The notes beneath the pieces were generated by a model. It worked only from the letters and a program-made list of their open reading frames with translations. It was not told the DNA's origin and ran no database searches. A stretch of 20,877 nt of DNA from an uncultured Spirochaetia bacterium. Its GTDB lineage: Bacteria > Spirochaetota > UBA4802 > JAGODF01. The translations under genes and the position numbers were made by a program. The stretch is from assembly GCA_937967705.1 (NCBI GenBank), contig CALCJG010000348.1:1-20877 (forward strand). The letters run 5' to 3'. The number at the start of each line of letters is the position of its first letter. Position 1 is the stretch's first letter. Positions 1 through 8,181 of this stretch are shown in pieces.

Positions 1-47
1 GAGATATCCACTCGTGACTGGAGTTCAGACGTGTGCTCTTCCGATCT
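1..47. other. Illumina P7 adapter and index at contig end (not genomic)
   Basis: Positions 14-47 match the standard Illumina TruSeq read-2 adapter exactly (begins GTGACTGGAGTTC, ends CTCTTCCGATCT). Positions 1-5 (GAGAT) are the end of the P7 flow-cell sequence, and positions 6-13 (ATCCACTC) sit where the 8-base i7 index belongs. Read in protein frames it gives the familiar artefact peptides TGVQTCALPI (plus) and IGRAHV (minus). Genomic sequence starts at about 48. Any reading frame crossing this boundary is chimaeric. Confidence 0.97.
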
Positions 48-1281
48 TGGAACGCATCACGAAGAAATACCGTGCCACGTCCACACCGATTTCGTCTATC
101 AGCTCGGCCATGGTTGAAAAGTTCCCCAGCCGCTTGGACATCTTGACAATCTCCCCCTCCATGACCAAGTTGACCTGCTGGGCAATCAGGACCCGGAACC
201 GGTCAGACCCGTATCCCATGCACTGCATGGCTCCGGAGAGCCGGGCGATATAGCCGTGGTGATCCGGCCCCCAGATGTCAAGGATCAGGTCGTATCGGCG
301 GTCCACCTTGTTCTTATGGTAGGTGATATCCGCTAGAAGATAAGTCGGGCGCCCGTCATCCCGGACCACCACCCGATCCTTGTCATCTCCATAATCCGTG
401 GAGCTGAAGAACTTTTTCCCTTCGGACTCGTAGATTACCTTCTGGTCGTTAAGATATTCCAGAGCCCTTTCCACATCCCCCGCCTCGTGAAGACCCTTCT
501 CGTGAAACCAGTTGTCGAAGACCACGTTGAAGCGCTCCAGGTCCCGCTTTTGCCCTTCTATATTGTATTCGATCGCCTTCCCCGCCATGAATTGTATGGC
601 CTCCTCTTCTCCCAAGGCCTCGACCTCTGCCTCATGGCGGCCTTTTACATGGGCAGCGATATCCCGGACATAATCTCCATGGTATCCGTCCTCGGGAAAT
701 TCCGTCGGTCTCCCCTGAAGCTCACGATAACGGCTCAGGACGGATTTGCCTAAAAGGTAGACCTGATTGCCGAAATCATTGACGTAAAATTCTTTCTCGA
801 CCGTGTTCCCGTCCGCTCTCAAGAGGTTGGACAGAGTATCCCCCAGAGCCGCTGCCCGGGCGGAAACTATGACGAGCGGTCCGGTGGGATTGGCGGAAAC
901 GAACTCGATGTTGATCCTTCGGGGGGCCGGATTCTTGTTCTCGCCGTAGGTATCCCTTTCCTCCAGTATCCGCCAAAGGTTTTCGCAGAGAAACTCCTGG
1001 GAGAGGAACATGTTGATAAATCCGGGGCGGGCCAGTTCTACCTGCTTTATGACCCCCGTCTTATCCATATGGTTTATCAGCAGATTCCCGATTTCCATGG
1101 GAGATTTACGGAACAAACGCGCACATTCCAGAGCAATGGGGGTGGCGTAATCACCGAATTTTTCTTCCTTCGGGTACTCTATCTTCGCGTAAGGCGCTTC
1201 GGCAACGTCGATATTGAGTTCCCGCACCAGAGCCTGAAAGGCTCGGGATACTATTCCTTGCAATTCATCCTTTATAATCAA
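48..1281 (-). CDS. argS: Arginyl-tRNA synthetase, 3' end missing
   Basis: Class I aminoacyl-tRNA synthetase that charges tRNA-Arg in the cytoplasm. About 411 genomic residues are present against the usual 550-580; the frame runs into the adapter after FVMRS, so the end of the catalytic domain and the anticodon-binding domain are absent and the last six residues before the apparent stop are artefact. Residues 1-110 are the Arg-tRNA-synthetase N-terminal (Add-1) domain. The signature-1 region is FVSANPTGPL at 127-136, but the HIGH position reads VIVS (137-140). KMSKR is at 380-384. The start is TTG at 1281 with GAGGT five bases upstream and no better start nearby. It is divergent from the cyclase gene. 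The identification is secure; the HIGH variant is the oddity. Confidence 0.95.
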
Positions 1282-1438
1282 AACAGACCTCAGGCAATGT
1301 TTATTTTTTCAGCTGAAATATGACCCGGAGCGTCATATATTCCCTACCACGGTCGGGGCATTTCAGATCTCATAGTTAAAATGGATACATAAGAAAACCG
1401 GACTCAGAAATTATTTTGTCAACTATTTAATAAAAAAC

Positions 1439-1467
1439 TTGAAAATATATCCCGGTGATTTGATACT
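1439..1467 (+). promoter_or_regulatory. Candidate sigma-70 promoter for the CHASE2 cyclase
   Basis: TTGAAA at 1439-1444, a 17-base spacer, then GATACT at 1462-1467, about 107 bases ahead of the cyclase start. It lies in the 293-base divergent gap between argS and the cyclase gene; apart from this and the argS ribosome-binding site I see nothing else there. Judged by eye only. Confidence 0.4.
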
Positions 1468-1574
1468 TCTGACCATCAAGTCAGGCTTCCTTCCGGAGCG
1501 GCTGAATCTCCTCCATACTTACCGATCAGACCGAGTACGGATATTATCCCTTTACTGTTGAGGAGCTCTACACC

Positions 1575-2462
1575 ATGAAAAGCTTTAACATCAATAAAAA
1601 CCATCTTCAGGCCCTGCTGATCTCCCTCGGTGTTTTTGTCCTGCTGACCCTTTTTATGAGTTTTACAACAATTTTCGACAACCTGGAAAACAGCGCGGTG
1701 GATTTTCGTTTCATCATGCGGGAACCCTTCAAAGAAACAAAAAAACTATCGGAAAAGGTTACCAAGCTCAGGAAAAATCCCAAGGCCAGGGATGATATCG
1801 TCATCGTGGCGATTGACGAGGAAACCATTATCACAATGAATCAGGACTTCGGCATACGCTGGCCCTTCCCCTGGGACCTGCACAAGGTGATTACGAATTA
1901 CATTGCCGGCGACAATCCTGTAGCCATCTTCTTCGATATCATGTTCATCGACACCTTTGACGAGAAGCTCTTTACAAACTACAAGGGCGTCAACAGCGTC
2001 AATATGGGCTCCTTCCAGAGCCTCCCCTACAATGACATGAAATCCGTATACAACCGCGTTTTCTATCACTGGTTTGCCGCCCAGGAAAAGGAATTTGCAA
2101 AAGTGATGAAAAAAGCGGACTGCGTTTTTCTGGACTACCCTTTCGAGGTGGAAGAATCCATCATTAAATACAAGGACATCGATGAACGCGTAAATATACT
2201 CAGCCAGACCGCCTTCCCCGTAACAGAAACGGACATACCCCAGGGCGATTGTGCCGAGCAAAAAGGCCGGGATCCCCGCTGCCCCTGGGTCAGGGAGGTA
2301 ACCCCGCCCACTCCCCAGCTTATTAAGGCCGCCAGGGGGTCGGATACGCCAACGTTCGTCCCGATCCCGATTCCATCAACCGTAAACTGCCCCTCGTCAT
2401 CAAGTACCGGAACAAGGATAAATACTATTATTATCCCTCCATCGACCTGGTACTGGTCATGA
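1575..2462 (+). CDS. Cyclase fragment 1: membrane anchor and most of CHASE2
   Basis: Encodes the N-terminal membrane segment and CHASE2 sensor (AIDEETI and NPVAIFFDIMFID are typical). Residues after about 255 are out of frame: they are Pro/Thr/Ser-rich and unlike any CHASE2, whereas another frame of the same DNA continues the family pattern from 2339. If translated as it stands, this gives a truncated sensor with no cyclase. The stop at 2460-2462 overlaps the ATG of the next fragment (ATGA), which I take as chance because homology in the second frame starts 120 bases earlier. Confidence 0.8.
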   Translation: MKSFNINKNHLQALLISLGVFVLLTLFMSFTTIFDNLENSAVDFRFIMREPFKETKKLSEKVTKLRKNPKARDDIVIVAIDEETIITMNQDFGIRWPFPWDLHKVITNYIAGDNPVAIFFDIMFIDTFDEKLFTNYKGVNSVNMGSFQSLPYNDMKSVYNRVFYHWFAAQEKEFAKVMKKADCVFLDYPFEVEESIIKYKDIDERVNILSQTAFPVTETDIPQGDCAEQKGRDPRCPWVREVTPPTPQLIKAARGSDTPTFVPIPIPSTVNCPSSSSTGTRINTIIIPPSTWYWS

Positions 2463-3307
2463 AATACTACGGCATCACAAAAAAAGATGTAGAGATCGTC
2501 ATGGGTAAATACGTCAAGCTCAAGAACCTGGACCCCAAGAAGATGAAAAAACCCAATTCAGCGGGGGAGATCAAGATACCCATAGACAAAGAGGGGTTTA
2601 TGGACATCAATTTCGTGGGCGGCCCCGGGAGTTTTACGGTCAAAAGCTATCACTATTTCAACCGGGATCCGGAGAAGCGCGGCAACTTCAAGGACAAGAT
2701 CGCCCTGATCGCCGCCTATTCGGTCACGGGGATATCCAGTGACGTTCATAAATCCCCCTTCGGAGTGACCTTCGGCGTGGAGCATCATGCCAACGCACTG
2801 AACACCATTCTCAACCAGGATTTTATCGTCAAACTGAGCGCCTTTCAGAACACACTGGTCCTGCTGTTCCTGTCACTGCTTCTGGGCCTTGTGCTGCCGC
2901 GTCTTACCATGATCAAGTCCATGATCGCCACCATGATCTTCGCTCTGGCCTACATCATCGGTACCATCATCCTTTTCGACAGCATGAACTTCATCTGTGT
3001 TTTCGTCGTACCCCTCATTCAGATAGGCGGCACGTTCAGCCTCATAACCGCCTACAAGGTTCTGACCGAACAGAAGGAAAAGAAGTACATCCGCCAGACC
3101 TTCTCCAAATTCGTCTCCAAATCCGTTGTGGATGAACTGCTCAACGACCCCGAAAAACTCAAGCTGGGAGGGGACAAGAAGATCCTCACTGTCCTCTTTT
3201 CCGATATCCGGGGCTTTACCTCCATCTCCGAAGCCATGACACCGGAGGCCCTTGTGGATCACCTCAACCAGTACCTGCAGTCCATGACAGATATCGTCTT
3301 TGAATAA
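2459..3307 (+). CDS. Cyclase fragment 2: end of CHASE2, three membrane segments, first half of cyclase domain
   Basis: The true coding frame begins at about 2339, before this ATG, and there is no ribosome-binding site ahead of 2459, so independent translation is doubtful. It carries the CHASE2 C-terminal part (GFMDINFVGGPG), three hydrophobic segments at about residues 116-205, and the start of the cyclase domain with metal-binding Asp249 in LFSDIRGFTSISE. It ends at TAA 3305-3307 within the conserved VFExNGTLDK region. Confidence 0.8.
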   Translation: MKYYGITKKDVEIVMGKYVKLKNLDPKKMKKPNSAGEIKIPIDKEGFMDINFVGGPGSFTVKSYHYFNRDPEKRGNFKDKIALIAAYSVTGISSDVHKSPFGVTFGVEHHANALNTILNQDFIVKLSAFQNTLVLLFLSLLLGLVLPRLTMIKSMIATMIFALAYIIGTIILFDSMNFICVFVVPLIQIGGTFSLITAYKVLTEQKEKKYIRQTFSKFVSKSVVDELLNDPEKLKLGGDKKILTVLFSDIRGFTSISEAMTPEALVDHLNQYLQSMTDIVFE

Positions 3308-3328
3308 AACGGCACGCTGGACAAGTAC

Positions 3329-3739
3329 GTGGGGGATGAGATCATGGCCTTCTGGGGGGCTCCCATCCCGCAGGATGATCATGCCATTCTCGCCTGCAAG
3401 GCCGCTGTTAAAATGATGGATGAGCTCCACAAGCTCAACAGTAAATGGACTGCCATGGGCAAACCGAAGCTGGACATAGGCATCGGTCTCAACACGGGGG
3501 AGATGGTTGTGGGCAACATGGGATCGTCCTCGCGCATGGATTATACCCTCATGGGAGACATGGTCAATCTGGGGGCCCGGCTTGAAGGAACCAACAAGGT
3601 ATACAGAACCAACATCATTATCAGCGAATATACCTACGAACATGTCAAGGACGCCATCATCGCCCGAGAACTGGATCTCATCAAGGTTAAAGGGAAGGAA
3701 CTGCCGGTCAAGATCTACGAACTAGTTGATATTAAATAG
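3329..3739 (+). CDS. Cyclase fragment 3: second half of class III cyclase domain
   Basis: Same frame as fragment 2, resuming after the TAA. It contains GDEIMAFWGAP (second metal Asp), GLNTGEMVVGNMGS, and MDYTLMGDMVNLGARLEG with the catalytic Asn and Arg. The substrate-binding Lys codon (3323) lies between the TAA and this GTG, so neither fragment encodes it. No ribosome-binding site precedes 3329, hence this is not a likely free-standing gene. Confidence 0.75.
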   Translation: MGDEIMAFWGAPIPQDDHAILACKAAVKMMDELHKLNSKWTAMGKPKLDIGIGLNTGEMVVGNMGSSSRMDYTLMGDMVNLGARLEGTNKVYRTNIIISEYTYEHVKDAIIARELDLIKVKGKELPVKIYELVDIK

Positions 3740-6034
3740 AAGGAGCTTTTCACTCTCTCCTTTCTGTTTAACCTGCAAAAGGGGCTTCATCAGGGGACCG
3801 CTGATTATAAGCGGTACCGCAATTCGCAGAGGCCCCGTTTTTTCATCCGCCGCAGCGATGAGGTTACACTTGAAAGAGAGATCTATTCCCTTGTCGTACG
3901 TGTACTTGTCATAGGTATTATAGCTCAGCCGATCGCTGTCGCAGGCAAAATTCTTGATGTAAAAGGTGTCCGCACTCTGTGTCAGGGTTGCGGACACCTT
4001 CTTGAACTGCAGGTTCATCAAGTCCGCTTTATCAAACCCGTTCTTTTTAAAGAAAGAGGAAAGTGACGCCTGGAAATCCGTCCCGGAAGCCAGACCTTCT
4101 TTAAGAGTAAAGGAAAGTTCTGCCCGGGCATTCTGGACCAGGTGGGCGATCCGATAGAAATTGAGCTGATAATCCATCTCCAGATCCAGCAATCCGCTGA
4201 CTGACCCTTTCAGCCGGCTCTCCTTCCACAGCTTTCCCATGTCGAGTTTTTTCATGCTGGAACTGAAGTTTATTGAGGGATGATTGCTGTCGAAATAGCC
4301 CCTTAGCGAACAGGAATAATCCCCCTCATATCCGGAAAGGGTAAAATCCTTCATCTCCATACGCCCTTTTTCGAGACTGACACGAAATTTGAGGCTATCC
4401 AGTCCTGCCTGATCATACATTTGAAGCCGTTGAACCGCCACGTCCAGATTGAGGGCGTTTTTATTCATCAGCAGTCCTGCTGTGCTCTTGAGATAATTGG
4501 ACTCCTCATAACCCAGCCTTTTATCTTCGAAGGCCTCTTCATATAACCGATCGACAAAGCGGGGCAGGTGTTTCAAAAGATGGGGCAGGTAGAAATAGCG
4601 AGAACTGATTTTCATTTCCGTTTTGGATTCCAGGGGATTCCATTGACTTATGGTCGTTTGCGAAACAGAGCGGATGTCAGTTTTGTCCTTGGAAACATTG
4701 ATAGCCATTTTGAGAACACTATCGTGAAGGTCCGCTCTGAGATTCAATTCCCGAAGGAGTGATTTCTCCCTGCCGTTAACCGTCCTGTCCATGCCAAATC
4801 TGTCCAGCCGGAGGTTCATCCAGATATCACCGGCTCTGTTATTCCTGAAATCGTACCAGAACCTGCCGTTAAAACTGAGAATCCCCCGATAGCTAACATC
4901 CGAGACCGGCTTAACTGTCCGGGATAACTCCTCCAGATCTATACGGTTGGAAAAGACGGTGACATCCATGTAATCGTCCCGTTCGTCACGGTTGATGATC
5001 CCCTTTCCTTCCAGATCCACTACCCTGTTATGAAGCCGCAATCTCCGCAGCATGATACGCTTATACCCGTTCATTAAGTCCAGGGACAGTTCCACAGTAA
5101 AGGCGCCGTTATTGATCAGTGTATAATTACCCTTTTCCTCATCGGCTCTGGCGAGATGCAGATCATCCAGTTCCAGCTTGACTCCCACACTCGCGTTGCC
5201 TCGGATGTCTATTAACCGCAATTCCGTGTTCAGCGAGCCATAAAACGCATAATTCTCTTTAAAATGCTCCGAGAGGTGTAGATTGAGAAGGGAAAGATCA
5301 AAATGATGCGTTTTAATGCGTGTTGAAGAAGATATGTATTCGCTGTTACCGGATAAAATGACCCTCCCCTCCAGCAGTATTTTCCCTTCCCCCAAATCCT
5401 TTGATTTGTAATTCCGCGAAGTTGCCTGGATATAGTAATCCATCAGGGATTGTCTGAAAATAAAAACTGAGTTAATATCATCAAATTCAACCGTCAGGGT
5501 TTCCTCTTTAAAAACCTCTCTATAGAGCATCCTCGCGTTATCAATAGCGATCTGGAAACGATCATGCCGCAGGCCCTGGATGTTTTTCAGCGGTTTTTTT
5601 AACTGAAACACCTCTCTGAAGTTTTCCCAATACCCCTTCCCATATTTCTTATAGATCGTAATTTCGGAATTGTCAAACTCAACACCCTTGATGATATACC
5701 GCTTTTTCAGGGCCTCAAAGAAGTCCAGCCTGATTATGGCTGTCTCGCTTTTTATCAAATTGATATTATCATTAAAATCGCTGCTGTTGGATATGCTGAA
5801 ATTACTGATAACGATGTTCCCCAATAGGCTTATGGAAAGATCGTCGAATTTCACCGCCTTGTTGAAATTCTCCTTCATAAAGTCTGTTATAAATGACTTG
5901 ATCTCCCTTTCCTCGAAGGTCACAAGAAGGAACACCTTCAAACCACCGGCAAGAATCATCACTGTAATGATAAAAATAATGATTGCCAGATATAAGGGCC
6001 TGTTTATTCTGATCGCGATTTGTTCAAGTTTCAT
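3722..6034 (-). CDS. AsmA-like inner-membrane-anchored envelope protein
   Basis: 770 residues. One membrane segment at about 14-37 is followed by a very long extracytoplasmic region of alternating beta strands. The N-terminal part (residues about 55-130) has the AsmA/DUF748-like pattern KFDDLSISLLGNIVISNF, IRLDFFEALKKRYIIKGVEF and GYWENF. The C-terminal 170 residues (LKEGLASGTDFQASLSSFF, then IAVPLIISGPLMKPLLQV) resemble the AsmA C-terminal domain. Members of this family are thought to form bridge-like grooves that move phospholipids between inner and outer membrane; that role is inferred here. Start ATG at 6034 has no clear Shine-Dalgarno sequence. It is divergent from dedA across 139 bases and convergent with the cyclase, with overlapping ends and no visible terminator. 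Confidence 0.75.
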   Translation of the reverse strand: MKLEQIAIRINRPLYLAIIIFIITVMILAGGLKVFLLVTFEEREIKSFITDFMKENFNKAVKFDDLSISLLGNIVISNFSISNSSDFNDNINLIKSETAIIRLDFFEALKKRYIIKGVEFDNSEITIYKKYGKGYWENFREVFQLKKPLKNIQGLRHDRFQIAIDNARMLYREVFKEETLTVEFDDINSVFIFRQSLMDYYIQATSRNYKSKDLGEGKILLEGRVILSGNSEYISSSTRIKTHHFDLSLLNLHLSEHFKENYAFYGSLNTELRLIDIRGNASVGVKLELDDLHLARADEEKGNYTLINNGAFTVELSLDLMNGYKRIMLRRLRLHNRVVDLEGKGIINRDERDDYMDVTVFSNRIDLEELSRTVKPVSDVSYRGILSFNGRFWYDFRNNRAGDIWMNLRLDRFGMDRTVNGREKSLLRELNLRADLHDSVLKMAINVSKDKTDIRSVSQTTISQWNPLESKTEMKISSRYFYLPHLLKHLPRFVDRLYEEAFEDKRLGYEESNYLKSTAGLLMNKNALNLDVAVQRLQMYDQAGLDSLKFRVSLEKGRMEMKDFTLSGYEGDYSCSLRGYFDSNHPSINFSSSMKKLDMGKLWKESRLKGSVSGLLDLEMDYQLNFYRIAHLVQNARAELSFTLKEGLASGTDFQASLSSFFKKNGFDKADLMNLQFKKVSATLTQSADTFYIKNFACDSDRLSYNTYDKYTYDKGIDLSFKCNLIAAADEKTGPLRIAVPLIISGPLMKPLLQVKQKGESEKLLLFNIN

Positions 6035-6173
6035 ACAAGGGACTGTTCTTTACCGTAAGGAATTTTACTGCATAAGACTTCTCATCGGGAACAAATAAAT
6101 ACTTTTAATGAACGCGAATAAGTCAAGCAGATAAATCATCCCATAATCTCTTTTACCCGTAGGATAAACCGGC

Positions 6174-6794
6174 ATGGAATACATTACCAATCTGCTCTTC
6201 AGCATGGCACCCCAACTCCATTATGTTTCCTTCTTCCTCCTGATTCTGGCAGGCTTGAATCTTCCCGTCTCCGAAGATCTGGTTTACATCGTGTCTGCAG
6301 CAATCGCCGCCACCAGGGTGCCTGAAAATACTGTATATATTTTTATTGGATGCTTTGCTGGGGCCTACATAAGCGACCTCATGGTTTATGGAATGGGGAG
6401 ATTTGCAGGACGTAAAATACTCAGCATCCGGTTCTTTCAAAAACGCATCTCTGCAAAGAGAATTGAACGCCTGGAGTTTTACTTTCACAAATACGGGATC
6501 AAGACCCTGTTTTTCGGACGTTTTATCCCCTTCGGAGTTCGAAATGTCATGTTTTTTACCGCAGGGCTGGGGAAAATGAGATTTCTAAAGTTTTCCATCG
6601 TGGATTTCCTGGCTCTCTCGGTAACATCCACGATACTCTTTTCCCTGGGATACTCCTTCGGGGAAAACTATCAAACCATTATACCATATTTAAACCGTTA
6701 TAAAATCATCATCTTTGGAGCTTTCCTTCTGGCTATCATCATCCTGGTACTGAAAACCAGACTTTCCAAAAAGGAGGATGCGACAGCTCTCTGA
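6174..6794 (+). CDS. DedA family membrane protein
   Basis: 206 residues with several hydrophobic segments. The DedA/SNARE-associated (PF09335) signatures are visible: PVSED at 31-35, SDLMVYGMGRFAGR at 67-80 and FGRFIPFGVRNVMFFTAG at 114-131 with the conserved Arg116 and Arg123. DedA proteins are inner-membrane carriers linked to undecaprenyl phosphate or phospholipid flipping and to membrane-potential homeostasis; the substrate cannot be read from sequence. ATG at 6174 follows AGGA at 6161-6164 with nine bases between. It is the first gene of a rightward series, followed by about 200 bases with promoter-like elements before the DHH gene. Confidence 0.9.
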   Translation: MEYITNLLFSMAPQLHYVSFFLLILAGLNLPVSEDLVYIVSAAIAATRVPENTVYIFIGCFAGAYISDLMVYGMGRFAGRKILSIRFFQKRISAKRIERLEFYFHKYGIKTLFFGRFIPFGVRNVMFFTAGLGKMRFLKFSIVDFLALSVTSTILFSLGYSFGENYQTIIPYLNRYKIIIFGAFLLAIIILVLKTRLSKKEDATAL

Positions 6795-6884
6795 ACCGCT
6801 TCCAGCTACTCCTCCCCGCTATGTTTTGATGGATAGCTTTTCCTGGTTTAACGAAAACCGCTCATTTATGAAATAATATTATAA

Positions 6885-6923
6885 TTGACACGCTTCTTTC
6901 CCTGGGATAACCTAAAATATAAT
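6885..6923 (+). promoter_or_regulatory. Promoter-like elements ahead of the DHH phosphoesterase gene
   Basis: A consensus TATAAT stands at 6918-6923 and a consensus TTGACA at 6885-6890, but they are 27 bases apart and so are not one promoter. TTGACA has a weak partner TAACCT at 6908-6913 (17-base spacer); TATAAT has only a poor upstream hexamer. Either would start a transcript within the would-be extended N-terminus of the next gene, supporting its start at 6993. Confidence 0.35.
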
Positions 6924-6992
6924 CGCATCCACAGAGGTTTCAGCACAATATTCAAACCGCTGCATACCGGTTTGAAGGATGGTAATCTAAAC

Positions 6993-8174
6993 ATGTTAAA
7001 AAAGAGTATAGGCAATATACGGGAACAGAACCAGATCATCGACAACATCCTCAATGCCTTTTCAGAGAGAAAGACCTTTTTACTGTGCGGTCACAAACAC
7101 CCGGACGAGGATTGCGTTGCCTCCCTCGTGGCGGTAGCCATACTCCTGAACCGTTTCGACAAGGCGGTTTCCATATACATCAACAATAAAATTCCGGACA
7201 ACCTATCCTACCTGCTGAATATTTGCCGTTACAATTCCATTAAGATCATCAATGAAAAAAACAAGATCAAGGACCCAGTAGATACGATAGTCATCTGTGA
7301 CACACCCAATTCCAAGATGCTCGAAATCAGCAAATCCGGGGAAAAGCTGATAAAAAAACAGGATGTTCTGAAGATCGAATTTGACCACCATATCGGCGGG
7401 GACGGAGAGTATATTGGTGATGAAGGCTTCCGTCTCGTGACCAATGCCTCTTCTACCTGCGAACTGATCGGCGTTCTTGCCATTAAATTGAAGAGCAAGA
7501 AACAGTTGCTTAGCCGTTATATGATATCCGATCCCTTTTCAAGAAATTTTGTGCTATCCATCATTACCGGCATCATAGGCGACACAAACATGGGGCAGTT
7601 CCTGAAATCCAGGAGGGAAAAACGACTCTACAATGTCTTTACGGGGATTTACAACGACATTCTGATGAAAACAACCGTCAGGGAATCCAACTTCACCCGG
7701 ATCGACGAAATATTCAATGTCATCCAGAAAATATCGCAGGATGAGGAATACTGCTACAAATATCTCATGGACAGGCACAGCATCAAAGGATCTACGGGAT
7801 ATGTTGTACTCAAAGAGGATGATACTGCTCACCTGTTCGAGAAGTTTGATGAAGATACCTTCATTACGGTGACGAAATCCGTGGCCAATGACCTGGCAGA
7901 AAAGAGCGGCAAACTCAGTCTGATAGCTTATTACGACGACAAGAAAAAATCCGATCTGATCCAATTCAGGATGCGCCGCAGCCATGATTTTAAAAACTAC
8001 GATCTCAGGAATATTCTGCAAGTCTTTTCCATCAGCAACGGCGGAGGCCATGAGGGAGCCATAGGTTTTCGATTCTCCCGATCGACCATCGATGATCTCG
8101 ACTCTTATGTAACAGATTTCCTTGAGCGTCTCGAGGTGGAATTGGATGTGACCCTGATCAAGCAGGAGAGCTGA
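6993..8174 (+). CDS. DHH/DHHA1 family phosphoesterase (NrnA-like)
   Basis: 393 residues from ATG 6993. The DHH metal site is complete: GHKHPDEDCVAS (His34, Asp38, Asp40), VICDTP (Asp103), EFDHHIGGD (Asp131-His132-His133) and GIIGDTNMG (Asp197). The C-terminal DHHA1 substrate domain ends with SNGGGHEGAIGFRF (GGGH at 350-353). Relatives are manganese phosphodiesterases that degrade nanoRNA or pAp, or cleave c-di-AMP; which one applies cannot be told from sequence. The frame is open back to a TTG at 6885, but that TTG is part of a TTGACA promoter element and the extra 36 residues look non-coding. ATG 6993 has GAAGGATGG upstream, at a somewhat long spacing. Seven bases separate it from the lytic transglycosylase gene. 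Confidence 0.9.
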   Translation: MLKKSIGNIREQNQIIDNILNAFSERKTFLLCGHKHPDEDCVASLVAVAILLNRFDKAVSIYINNKIPDNLSYLLNICRYNSIKIINEKNKIKDPVDTIVICDTPNSKMLEISKSGEKLIKKQDVLKIEFDHHIGGDGEYIGDEGFRLVTNASSTCELIGVLAIKLKSKKQLLSRYMISDPFSRNFVLSIITGIIGDTNMGQFLKSRREKRLYNVFTGIYNDILMKTTVRESNFTRIDEIFNVIQKISQDEEYCYKYLMDRHSIKGSTGYVVLKEDDTAHLFEKFDEDTFITVTKSVANDLAEKSGKLSLIAYYDDKKKSDLIQFRMRRSHDFKNYDLRNILQVFSISNGGGHEGAIGFRFSRSTIDDLDSYVTDFLERLEVELDVTLIKQES

Positions 8175-8181
8175 TTGCCCG

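Larger units (their letters stand above)
1575..3739 (+). pseudogene. CHASE2-domain class III adenylate cyclase, interrupted by a frameshift and an in-frame stop
   Basis: Read as one gene this encodes about 721 residues. In order: a membrane segment (residues 12-31), an extracytoplasmic CHASE2 sensor, three membrane segments around the FQNTLVLLFLSLLLG stretch, and a cytoplasmic class III nucleotide cyclase domain that would make cAMP. The catalytic set is present in the DNA: metal Asp in LFSDIRGF (codon 3203), substrate Lys in LDKY (codon 3323), second metal Asp in GDEIM (codon 3335), and DYTLMGD...VNLGARLE with the Thr of adenylate cyclases plus transition-state Asn and Arg. Two lesions break it. 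One base is missing from the G run at 2335-2339: restoring it joins KAARG to VGYANVRPDPDS, a normal CHASE2 end. TAA at 3305-3307 lies between FE and NGTLDKY. The start has AGGAG at 1561-1565, nine bases upstream. It could be true decay, draft-sequence error or switching. The end overlaps the convergent AsmA-like gene by 18 bases. Confidence 0.85.

Noticed and set aside
14..253. Plus-strand open frame starting MTGVQTCALPI
   Set aside because: Its start lies in adapter sequence and the rest is antisense to argS.
2459..2462. ATGA overlap as genuine two-gene coupling in the cyclase
   Set aside because: Homology in the second frame begins upstream at about 2339, so this is a frameshift, not two genes.
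2873..3643. 256-codon minus-strand open frame inside the cyclase
   Set aside because: Antisense shadow: the plus strand carries clear cyclase motifs through the whole stretch.
6885..6992. N-terminal extension of the DHH protein from TTG 6885
   Set aside because: The TTG belongs to a TTGACA element and a TATAAT lies inside the extension; family similarity begins after ATG 6993.
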